Below are positions 18,723-26,017 of a stretch of 64,000 nt of DNA, piece after piece; position 1 is the first letter of the stretch, and each line of letters starts with the position of its first letter. The stretch lies in assembly GCF_001598915.1 (NCBI RefSeq), contig NZ_BDAP01000003.1:1-64000 (forward strand). Direction: 5' to 3'. The position numbers and the translations under genes were made by a program. The stretch comes from Williamsia muralis NBRC 105860. GTDB taxonomy: Bacteria > Actinomycetota > Actinomycetes > Mycobacteriales > Mycobacteriaceae. The notes below the pieces were generated by a model. It had not been told where the DNA came from. It searched no databases and saw nothing but the letters and a program-made list of their open reading frames with translations.

Positions 18723-19280
18723 TCAGTTGCTGGGTGGTTCGTCGAGCTGAGCGCTCAACGCGCCGATCACTTCGTCACACCACTCGATGAACCCGATCTC
18801 GATACGCACTCCACCGCGCAAGACCAGGTATTGCTTGAGCTTGCGGAAGTTGAGGGCGTCGGGGTCGGGGTAGTCGTTTTTCTCGAATTCCTGGTAGAGC
18901 CTCAGTCGGCCTTCGTGCAGGTCGCGATGGCGCTTCAGTTCTGCGATGAGTCCGGGTAGGTTGCCGAACTCGGCGGCCCTGATCTTGACGCCCAGTTCGT
19001 CGCGTAGCTGCTGAGGTTCGGTGGGGGAGCTGACCCACTCCCTCAGCGCCACACGCCCTTTGGCTGACAGCGTGTAGACCTTCTTGTCCGGTCGGCCGTC
19101 CTGCGCAACGGATTCGAAGCTCACCAGACCGTCGGTGTGCAGCTTTTTGAGCGTCCGATAGATCTGCTGATGTGTGGCCGACCAGAAATGGCCGATGGAC
19201 CGGGTGAACTGTTGCCCGATTTCGTAACCGGTGCCCGGACGCTCGGCGAGCGAGGTCATGATCGCGTGTTCGAGTGCCAC
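18723..19280 (-). CDS. PadR family transcriptional regulator
   Basis: A 185-residue protein with an N-terminal PadR winged helix (ALEHAIMTSLAERPGTGYEI, then HQQIYRTLKKLHTDGLV and the RPDKKVYTLSAKG wing) and a C-terminal Vir-like helical dimerisation domain (about 90-180). I chose GTG 19280 because the protein then starts as PadR proteins usually do, and because a -35/-10 pair (TTGCAT, 18 nt, TATGGT) ends 6 nt upstream; a TTG at 19316 would place the start inside that promoter. PadR proteins typically repress their own gene and a neighbour; the fadH-like gene 41 nt downstream is the obvious target. The effector is unknown. Confidence 0.87.
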   Translation of the reverse strand: MALEHAIMTSLAERPGTGYEIGQQFTRSIGHFWSATHQQIYRTLKKLHTDGLVSFESVAQDGRPDKKVYTLSAKGRVALREWVSSPTEPQQLRDELGVKIRAAEFGNLPGLIAELKRHRDLHEGRLRLYQEFEKNDYPDPDALNFRKLKQYLVLRGGVRIEIGFIEWCDEVIGALSAQLDEPPSN

Positions 19281-19286
19281 GTCAGC

Positions 19287-19328
19287 ACCATACCCGTGCA
19301 ACTGCGCGCTATGCAACAGTGTTCATAT
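19287..19328 (-). promoter_or_regulatory. padR promoter with overlapping candidate operator
   Basis: On the minus strand TTGCAT (19311-19316) and TATGGT (19287-19292) are 18 nt apart, and the GTG follows the -10 by 6 nt. An imperfect inverted repeat at 19311-19328 (ATGCAAC AGT GTTCAT on the plus strand) covers the -35 region. PadR operators are often ATG(T/C)-N-(A/G)CAT-type palindromes, so autorepression is plausible. Confidence 0.45.
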
Positions 19329-19374
19329 GCCAGTTTCTACTAGGTCTGAACTGCGAAACAGGCGCTACTGCCGT

Positions 19375-19773
19375 TCAGTGGGCGGCGTGATGGTGCTCGA
19401 TCACGCGAATTTCACCGGACCGCTCGCACGTTGCGTACCCCTGCCGTTTCGCGAACAGCTCCCACGACGGCCCTTCCGGGTCTGCCGGAACGTCGATGCT
19501 GCTGCCGTCGCCGAACTCCATGTGCAGGTCCCCGTTGTCAGTGCATTCGGCCACCGAGCATCTACTGCCCAGCATGGTGAACAAGGGACGTTGCTCGGGG
19601 ATCACGTTGGCCGGATCGATGTCGTCGTGGTCGATCCCTCGTCCTCCGATGGGTGGTGAGGTCAGTGAGAAAGGCGACCACAGCACCAGCTCGCAGTGAC
19701 CGTCGAAGAAGAACGTCAAGTTGTCGTCGAATGTGAGTCGTTCGACGTGATGGCCTTGTATCCACAGGTGCAC
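19375..19773 (-). CDS. Hypothetical protein, DUF6188-like
   Basis: A 132-residue soluble protein of unknown function. The GTG at 19773 is set by a strong GGAGG five nt upstream; starts further up lack a ribosome site. The N-terminal block WIQGHHVERLTFDDNLTFF, a central acidic region, and the C-terminal WELFAKRQGYATCERSG block resemble what I recall of DUF6188 proteins, but I cannot confirm that by search. There is no signal peptide or membrane helix. It ends in a His-rich tail (IEHHHAAH). It is divergent from the PaaK-like gene by 101 nt. Confidence 0.7.
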   Translation of the reverse strand: MHLWIQGHHVERLTFDDNLTFFFDGHCELVLWSPFSLTSPPIGGRGIDHDDIDPANVIPEQRPLFTMLGSRCSVAECTDNGDLHMEFGDGSSIDVPADPEGPSWELFAKRQGYATCERSGEIRVIEHHHAAH

Positions 19774-19874
19774 GGCTACCTCCAAGTGGTGTACGTCACA
19801 TTCGACTGTCGCGCACATACGCGAGTTAGGCAAGAAGAACGCCGGTCAGCAGTTGCTCGTGACAGTGTCGATTC

Positions 19875-21239
19875 GTGACTGAGCTGGATGACGATCTGAA
19901 GGCATTGCAACGCGACATACGCAATGCGGTGCGTGAAGCACCCGGTGGGATCGACGAAAGACAACGGCGACGACTCGACGAGCTTGTCGCACACGTCCGG
20001 CAATATTCACCGTACTTCGGGCGGCTCTACCGGGATCTTCCCTGGTCCGGTGCGCCGATCACGGACTTGCCGATCACGTCGAAAACCGAGCTGATGGACT
20101 CCTTCGACGAATGGGTGACCGATCCGCGGGTGACTCTGGATGGCGTACAGAAGTTTGTCGGCGACCAGGCCTCGGCAGGTTCGGCGTTCCTCGGCGACTA
20201 CCTCGTGACGACCACGTCGGGCACCACCGGGCATGTCGGCTATTTCGTCACCGAGGAGTTCGCATTTCGTGTCACGCGGGCACTGGGCACGCGGGAACGC
20301 AGGATGTCGGTGGTCGAGACCGCGCGATTCCTCCGACGTGGCCGCCGTACCGCCGTGATCGCGGCGACGAGCGGTCACCACATGGCGCGGGCTCTGCTCG
20401 CCCGTCAGCAGGTCCAGGCCGGAGAAAGGCAGTTGGCGAGATTGCTTCCGGTGGACACCCCCATCGGTGAGCTCGTCGACCAGCTCAACGCCTTCGATCC
20501 CGCTGTGCTGAGCGGTTATTCGAGCACGTTGTTGCTTCTCGCCGAAGAACAGGCTCGACGACGATTGCACATCAGGCCGGTCATCGTGCGCCCGATTGCG
20601 GAAGGAATGACCCCAGAGATGGCGAAGCGACTTCGTGATGCCTGGCAGGCGCCGGTGGTCAACAGTTACGGGGCCAACGAATGCATGTTCATCGCACGCG
20701 AATGCGGCCTGGGCTGGCAACACCTGAACGCCGACTGGGTTGTTCTCGAACCGATCGACCGAGACGGGAGACCCACGGCCCCCGGCGTCGCATCACACTC
20801 GGTGTTGCTGACGACCCTGTTCCGTCGGGTGCAACCAATCATCCGGTACCAGCTGGGCGACAGCATCACCATGAAATCGGATGCGTGTGAGTGCGGCAAC
20901 CGCCTTCCAGCGTTTCGGGTGTCCGGCCGCGTCGCCGAGTTCCTGCATGTCGAATCGTCGGGCGGGGTGAGGGAGTTCGCTCCCTCGGAGATCGGCGCTG
21001 CACTCGGTGCCGTGACCCGTTGGGCCCAGTACCAATTCGTCCGGACGTCCGCGACCAGGGTCGGAGTGCGTGTTCGCCCGGTCGTAGGTGATGACCGTGC
21101 GGTGGTCGCTGCGGAGATGGTGGCCGGACTGACGACATTCTTCGTCGAGCGGGGCGTTCCGGAAGTGACGGTCTTCGACACCGGAGAATCGCCGCAGCAG
21201 AGCCCGGGGGGCAAATATCTGCGAGTGGTGTCGCAGTGA
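19875..21239 (+). CDS. Orphan PaaK-like AMP-forming adenylating enzyme (phenylacetate-CoA ligase family)
   Basis: A 454-residue member of the ANL superfamily, closest in layout to PaaK and coenzyme F390 synthetase. Visible are an N-terminal helical region with SPYFGRLY, the ATP P-loop TTTSGTTGH (112-120), SYGANECMFIARECG (A5-like motif, about 269-283), and the LGDSITMKSDACECG block with a Cys pair that in PaaK relatives binds metal. The usual hinge after SGR (RxDDM-type) is replaced by VAEFLHVES. GTG start with no clear ribosome site. No paa genes or acyl-carrier genes are nearby, so the carboxylate substrate and acceptor are unknown. It could also be a non-CoA adenylase. Confidence 0.75.
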   Translation: MTELDDDLKALQRDIRNAVREAPGGIDERQRRRLDELVAHVRQYSPYFGRLYRDLPWSGAPITDLPITSKTELMDSFDEWVTDPRVTLDGVQKFVGDQASAGSAFLGDYLVTTTSGTTGHVGYFVTEEFAFRVTRALGTRERRMSVVETARFLRRGRRTAVIAATSGHHMARALLARQQVQAGERQLARLLPVDTPIGELVDQLNAFDPAVLSGYSSTLLLLAEEQARRRLHIRPVIVRPIAEGMTPEMAKRLRDAWQAPVVNSYGANECMFIARECGLGWQHLNADWVVLEPIDRDGRPTAPGVASHSVLLTTLFRRVQPIIRYQLGDSITMKSDACECGNRLPAFRVSGRVAEFLHVESSGGVREFAPSEIGAALGAVTRWAQYQFVRTSATRVGVRVRPVVGDDRAVVAAEMVAGLTTFFVERGVPEVTVFDTGESPQQSPGGKYLRVVSQ

Positions 21240-21260
21240 ACATGCGACATCAGATCTCGG

Positions 21261-21334
21261 TGCCCCCGGCAGGACTCGAACCTGCGACCTAGAGATTAGA
21301 AGGCTCTTGCTCTATCCACCTGAGCTACGGAGGC
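21261..21334 (-). tRNA. tRNA-Arg (anticodon UCU)
   Basis: Minus-strand 74-nt cloverleaf: acceptor GCCTCCG/CGGGGGC (one U-G pair), anticodon loop CTTCTAA giving TCT, T-arm CAGGTTCGAGTCCTG. Discriminator A; CCA is not encoded. It reads AGA codons, which are rare in this genome. Confidence 0.95.
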
Positions 21335-21411
21335 GTGCCGACTTGTCGGCGCAGGCGAGTATATCGGCCGGTGCAATCGCGGGCGGACGCAGCTCACACC
21401 CGTGTGGTGCC

Positions 21412-21417
21412 TACCCT
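21412..21417 (+). promoter_or_regulatory. Predicted -10 element of leaderless copD-ctaG
   Basis: TACCCT, 6 nt before the ATG of the CopD-CtaG gene. Confidence 0.45.
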
Positions 21418-21423
21418 GGTGGG

Positions 21424-23550
21424 ATGAGTACGACTACAGCCGATTCGATCGACATCCGCCGCAGCGGGGCGGCGAGCATCGGCTGGGTTCTGTCCTGGGT
21501 CGCGGCGGCTGTGGCCATCGCGGTCACGGCCATCTCGGCGAGCGTTGTGCTCGATCTGGCCGGCGTCGGTGATCCCGGCGCCCTGACCCGGTACGGGCTG
21601 CCCACCGTCCAGACGATCGGGGAGGTCGGGGCCGTCGTGGCTGTGGGCGGCACGCTGTTCGCGGCGTTCTTCGTCCCCCCGCAATCGGACGGGGTACTGG
21701 ATGTCGGCGGCTACCGAGCCATACGATTCGCCGCGGTCGGGGCCCTGGTGTGGGCGATCGCCGCGTTGCTGATGATCCCGCTCACAGTGTCTGACACCTC
21801 GGGTTTCCCGCTGTCGGAAACGATGTCAATCGACCGTTTGATCACCGCCCTCGACCAGATCGCCGATGCCCGTTCCTGGCTGTGGACCGCGATCTTCGCG
21901 TTGATCTGCGCCGTCGTAGCCCGCATCGCCCTGCGCTGGACCTGGACGCTGATCGCATTGCCGCTGGCTCTGCTGACACTCATGCCCACCGCTCTTGCCG
22001 GGCACTCGTCAACCGGCGGCAGCCACGATTACGCCACCAACAGTCTCATCCTGCACATCGTGGGTGCCTGTCTGTGGATGGGTGGACTCTTCGCGGTCCT
22101 CGTCTATGCGCGCGGAGGCGGTCGTCACACGACCCTGGCAGTCCGGCGATACTCGCGCATAGCGTTCTGGTGTCTTGTTGTCGTCGGTGCCAGCGGAGTG
22201 ATCAATGCGTTGATCCGAGTGCACCTCGACCAGTTGTTCACCGAGACATACGGCCAACTCGTTGTGGCGAAGACCGTCGCGCTGGTTGTACTCGGCGGCT
22301 TCGGGGCCTGGCACCGACGCCACACGATCTCGACATTGTCGGCGACGGAGAACCGGACACCCTTGATCCGGTTCGCCCTGGCCGAGTTGTTTGTCTTTGC
22401 GGCGACCTTCGGCCTCGCGGTCGGACTGTCCCGCACGCCGCCACCGGCCAACGTCAACCCGGCCGATATGCCGGCCACCGAATTGATCCTGGGCTACCGA
22501 CTGGATGAAGCGCCGACCATCGGGCGGATATTCGTCGACTGGCGCTTCGATCTGCTGTTCGGCACGCTCGCCATCGTCATGGCGGTTGTGTACCTGCGAG
22601 GCGTGTACCGGCTGCGCAAACGTGGCGATGCGTGGCCGATCGGTCGCACAATCGCCTGGATGCTGGGGTGCGCCGCATTCCTCTTCGCCACGTCGTCGGG
22701 CCTCGGAAAATATGCGCCGGCGCTGTTCAGCGTCCACATGGTGGCGCACATGATGTTGTCGATGCTGGTGCCGGTGCTACTGGTTCTCGGCGGCCCGGTG
22801 ACACTGGCGTTGCGCGCCATACCGCCCGCGGGCAGGACTGCTCCTCCGGGGCCACGCGAGTGGATTCTCGCCGTCCTGCACAGCCCGTACTCGCGCTTCC
22901 TCACCCACCCGCTGGTCGCGTCGGTGCTGTTCGTCGGCAGCTACTACGTGCTGTATCTCGGCGGCCTGTTCGAGATGCTGGCCGAATATCACGCAGCGCA
23001 CGTGGCGATGAACTTGCACTTCCTGATCAGTGGCTACCTCTTCTACTGGGTGGTCATCGGCATCGACCCGTCGCCGAGGACCCTGTCACCGGTGGCAAAA
23101 CTCGCCATGGTCTTCGGGTCGCTCCCGTTCCACGCCTTCTTCGGTGTCGCCCTGATGAGCACCGACAACGTCATCGCGCGGTCGTACTACAACAGCCTTC
23201 TGCTGCCGTGGAATCCCGATCTGCTGAGTGACCAGCGGCTCGGTGGGGGCATCGCCTGGGCGGCCGGCGAGATACCGCTGGTGCTGGTGATGTTGGCGCT
23301 GCTGGTGCAGTGGAGCCGACAGGACCAACGTCAGGCGACTCGGTTCGACCGACGGGAAGATCGCGACCACGATTCGGAGTTGGCGAGCTACAACGCGATG
23401 CTCGCCCAGCTGGCCGGTAAGCCAGGTGGGCCGGGGCAGGCCGGGGCGAAGGCGACAACCGCAGTAGCGGACGACCACGACATCGAAGCGGACGGCGGCG
23501 AGGTTGTCGACGTGGACGCGAGCGAGACAGGTCCTGGCGCCCGTAAGTGA
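21424..23550 (+). CDS. CopD-CtaG fusion: copper transport / cytochrome c oxidase assembly membrane protein
   Basis: A 708-residue polytopic membrane protein made of two families. The N-terminal half (about 10-350) is CopD-like, with about eight or nine helices and conserved His in AGHSSTGGSHDY and near LHIVGACLWMGGLF. The C-terminal half (about 370-620) is caa3-type CtaG, with HMVAHMMLSML, YLGGLFEMLAEYHAAHVAMNLHFLISGYLFYW and a multi-helix core. The tail is hydrophilic, acidic and cytosolic. It likely handles copper delivery to the CuB/CuA sites of the aa3 oxidase. The same fusion occurs in mycobacteria (as I recall, Rv0102). ATG 21424 is preceded by TACCCT at 6 nt. The tRNA-Arg lies 89 nt upstream on the other strand. 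Confidence 0.85.
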   Translation: MSTTTADSIDIRRSGAASIGWVLSWVAAAVAIAVTAISASVVLDLAGVGDPGALTRYGLPTVQTIGEVGAVVAVGGTLFAAFFVPPQSDGVLDVGGYRAIRFAAVGALVWAIAALLMIPLTVSDTSGFPLSETMSIDRLITALDQIADARSWLWTAIFALICAVVARIALRWTWTLIALPLALLTLMPTALAGHSSTGGSHDYATNSLILHIVGACLWMGGLFAVLVYARGGGRHTTLAVRRYSRIAFWCLVVVGASGVINALIRVHLDQLFTETYGQLVVAKTVALVVLGGFGAWHRRHTISTLSATENRTPLIRFALAELFVFAATFGLAVGLSRTPPPANVNPADMPATELILGYRLDEAPTIGRIFVDWRFDLLFGTLAIVMAVVYLRGVYRLRKRGDAWPIGRTIAWMLGCAAFLFATSSGLGKYAPALFSVHMVAHMMLSMLVPVLLVLGGPVTLALRAIPPAGRTAPPGPREWILAVLHSPYSRFLTHPLVASVLFVGSYYVLYLGGLFEMLAEYHAAHVAMNLHFLISGYLFYWVVIGIDPSPRTLSPVAKLAMVFGSLPFHAFFGVALMSTDNVIARSYYNSLLLPWNPDLLSDQRLGGGIAWAAGEIPLVLVMLALLVQWSRQDQRQATRFDRREDRDHDSELASYNAMLAQLAGKPGGPGQAGAKATTAVADDHDIEADGGEVVDVDASETGPGARK

Positions 23551-23565
23551 CGTTTTTTGCGCCGG

Positions 23566-23592
23566 TTGTCCACAGCACTGAAATGGTCCACA
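23566..23592 (+). promoter_or_regulatory. Two DnaA-box-like sites upstream of the SSB paralogue
   Basis: TTGTCCACA at 23566-23574 exactly matches the high-GC actinobacterial DnaA box. TGGTCCACA at 23584-23592 differs at one base. They are in the same orientation, 18 nt start to start, in the 141-nt gap before the SSB gene. Whether DnaA binds there is inference. Confidence 0.45.
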
Positions 23593-23691
23593 GGTAGGTG
23601 CTCGAGACCCACTGACGTGTCCGCTCGATGGCACATGCTGAACCCACAGAGATCCGCGCCGTTCTTCGGCGCACATCATGAGGGGGAGAAC

Positions 23692-24135
23692 ATGTACGAG
23701 ACCTACACCACCGTGATCGGGACCGCGATCACGAACCCACGTCGCCGACAGACCGCGGCCGGCGAAGATGTGCTGTCGTTCCGGATGGTGTGCAACCCCA
23801 GACGCGTTGACAAACGAAGTGGCGAATGGGTGGACGGGCCCGCGTTGTACCTGACTGTCAGTTGCTGGCGCCGACTGATCGACGGGGTCGCGCCGGTGGT
23901 CGCCAAAGGCCGGCCGATCATCGCGCACGGTCAGCTCAAGACAAATGAATACGTGTCAGAAAACGGCGAACGGCGGTCAGACCTGGAAATGACCGCAACG
24001 GCGGTCGGGCTCGACCTGACCCGCTGCCGGGTCGCGTACGAGGGATCGTCAAGGGTGACGAGATCCACCGATGCGCCCCAGACCGGGGTTACCGCGCCGA
24101 CAACAGGCGATTCGGGCGAGGCGGCTGCGGCTTGA
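23692..24135 (+). CDS. Single-stranded DNA-binding protein paralogue (Rv2478c-like)
   Basis: A 147-residue OB-fold protein. Residues 1-110 carry the SSB fold (TTVIGTAITNPRRR, LSFRMVCNPRR, LYLTVSCWRRL, VVAKGRPIIAHGQL, LEMTATAVGLDL); a short Ser/Thr-rich tail of about 35 residues follows. The tail lacks the acidic DDDIPF-type tip with which the main replication SSB recruits partners, so this is the accessory paralogue (SsbB or Rv2478c type), not the essential Ssb encoded with rpsF/rpsR. ATG 23692 has AGGGGGAG about 5 nt upstream. DnaA-box-like sites precede it. ettA follows after 156 nt, as in M. tuberculosis. Confidence 0.87.
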   Translation: MYETYTTVIGTAITNPRRRQTAAGEDVLSFRMVCNPRRVDKRSGEWVDGPALYLTVSCWRRLIDGVAPVVAKGRPIIAHGQLKTNEYVSENGERRSDLEMTATAVGLDLTRCRVAYEGSSRVTRSTDAPQTGVTAPTTGDSGEAAAA

Positions 24136-24291
24136 GCTGCCTCGGTGCCGCGCAGACGCCGAGAAGGGTCGCCGCGACCGACCGGAGATCACCGACCCAC
24201 TACGCTGGTGATGTTGCGGACGGCCTTCTCGGCGGCCGACCGGCGAGAAACCGCGGTGGACACCTGCGAGCACAGTGAGAGAGGCCAGAGC

Positions 24292-25965
24292 GTGCCAGAA
24301 TTTATCTACACAATGAAGAAGGTGCGTAAAGCGCACGGCGACAAGGTGATTCTCGATGACGTCACCATGTCCTTCTACCCAGGCGCCAAGATCGGTGTGG
24401 TCGGGCCCAACGGCGCCGGCAAGTCGTCGATCCTGAAGATCATGGCGGGCATCGATCAACCGTCCAATGGCGAGGCGTTCCTCGATCCCAATGCGACGGT
24501 CGGCATCCTCATGCAGGAGCCCAAGCTCAACGAAGAGAAGACGGTTCGGCAGAACGTCGAAGAAGGCATGGGCCTGATCAAGGAGCAGCTCGACCGCTTC
24601 AACGAGATCGCCGAGCTCATGGCCACCGACTACTCCGACGAGCTCATGGAAGAAATGGGCAAGCTGCAGGAGGCGCTCGACCACGGCGATGCGTGGGACC
24701 TCGACTCCCAGCTCGAGCAGGCGATGGACGCACTGCGGTGCCCGCCGGCCGACGAGCCGGTCACCCATCTGTCCGGTGGTGAGCGTCGCCGCGTCGCGCT
24801 GTGCAAGCTGCTGCTGCAAAAACCCGACCTGCTGCTCCTCGACGAGCCGACCAACCACCTCGACGCAGAGAGTGTGCTCTGGCTCGAGCAGTACCTGGCG
24901 GCGTACCACGGCGCCGTCTTGGCCGTCACCCACGACCGCTACTTCCTCGATCACGTTGCGCAGTGGATCTGCGAGGTCGACCGCGGCAAGCTGCACCCCT
25001 ACGAGGGCAACTACTCCACCTACCTGGAGAAGAAGGCCGAGCGTCTCGAGGTCCAAGGCAAGAAGGACCAAAAGCTCCAACGCCGCCTCAAGGAGGAACT
25101 CGCCTGGGTGCGGTCGGGCTCCAAGGCGCGCCAGACCAAGAACAAGGCCCGTCTCGGCCGTTACGAAGAGATGGCTGCCGAGGCCGACAAGATGCGCAAG
25201 CTCGACTTCGAAGAGATCCAGATCCCGACCCCGCCGCGCCTCGGTGACGTGGTGGTCGAGGTCAAGAACCTCGACAAGGGCTTCGACGGCCGCGTGCTGA
25301 TCAAGGACCTGTCGTTCACGCTGCCGCGCAACGGAATCGTCGGCGTCATCGGCCCCAACGGTGTTGGTAAGACAACTCTGTTCAAGACGATCGTCGGACT
25401 CGAAGAACCCGATTCCGGCATCGTGAAGGTCGGCGAGACGGTCAAACTGAGCTACGTCGACCAGAACCGCTCGAACATCGACCCGAAGAAGAACGTGTGG
25501 GAGGTCGTGTCCGAAGGACAGGATTTCATCACCGTCGGCCAGAACGAGATGCCCTCGCGCGCCTACGTCAGTGCATTCGGCTTCAAGGGTCCTGATCAGC
25601 AGAAGAAGGCAGAAGTGCTCTCCGGTGGTGAGCGCAACCGTCTGAACCTGGCCCTGACTCTCAAAGAGGGCGGCAACCTGATCCTGCTCGACGAGCCCAC
25701 GAACGACCTTGACGTGGAGACGCTCGGTTCGCTGGAAAACGCACTCGAGCTGTTCCCGGGTTGTGCAGTGGTCATCTCGCACGACCGGTGGTTCCTCGAC
25801 CGCACCTGTACCCACATCCTGGCCTGGGAAGGCAACGTCGAAGAAGGCAAGTGGTTCTGGTTCGAAGGCAACTTCGAGGCCTACGAGGCGAACAAGATCG
25901 AGCGCCTCGGCGCGGACGCGGCCCGACCGCATTCGGTCACCCACCGAAAGTTGACGCGCGACTAG
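24292..25965 (+). CDS. ettA: Energy-dependent translational throttle protein EttA (ABC-F ATPase)
   Basis: A 557-residue soluble ABC-F protein with two ATPase domains and no membrane segments. It binds the ribosomal E site and gates the first elongation step according to ATP/ADP level. Site 1: GPNGAGKSS (38-46), LSGGERRR, DEPTNHLD. The linker contains the charged helical interdomain region with RSGSKARQTKNKAR. Site 2: GPNGVGKTT, LSGGERNR, DEPTNDLD. Length matches E. coli EttA (555). The start is GTG 24292, with AGAGAGG about 9 nt upstream and an N-terminus PEFIYTMKKVRK typical of EttA. The gdh gene starts 52 nt after the stop, so the two are probably cotranscribed. Confidence 0.95.
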   Translation: MPEFIYTMKKVRKAHGDKVILDDVTMSFYPGAKIGVVGPNGAGKSSILKIMAGIDQPSNGEAFLDPNATVGILMQEPKLNEEKTVRQNVEEGMGLIKEQLDRFNEIAELMATDYSDELMEEMGKLQEALDHGDAWDLDSQLEQAMDALRCPPADEPVTHLSGGERRRVALCKLLLQKPDLLLLDEPTNHLDAESVLWLEQYLAAYHGAVLAVTHDRYFLDHVAQWICEVDRGKLHPYEGNYSTYLEKKAERLEVQGKKDQKLQRRLKEELAWVRSGSKARQTKNKARLGRYEEMAAEADKMRKLDFEEIQIPTPPRLGDVVVEVKNLDKGFDGRVLIKDLSFTLPRNGIVGVIGPNGVGKTTLFKTIVGLEEPDSGIVKVGETVKLSYVDQNRSNIDPKKNVWEVVSEGQDFITVGQNEMPSRAYVSAFGFKGPDQQKKAEVLSGGERNRLNLALTLKEGGNLILLDEPTNDLDVETLGSLENALELFPGCAVVISHDRWFLDRTCTHILAWEGNVEEGKWFWFEGNFEAYEANKIERLGADAARPHSVTHRKLTRD

Positions 25966-26017
25966 AGTTGTTTCATCGCCCACCGCGGTATCCGCAGAAC
26001 TCCGAGAGTGACGGCTC

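Noticed and set aside
19875-21239. Part of a phenylacetate degradation operon
   Set aside because: No paaABCDE, paaG, paaZ or transporter gene lies in the neighbourhood.
21307-21423. Upstream extension of the CopD-CtaG gene overlapping tRNA-Arg
   Set aside because: The extension is antisense to the tRNA, and ATG 21424 has a TACCCT -10 at the leaderless distance.
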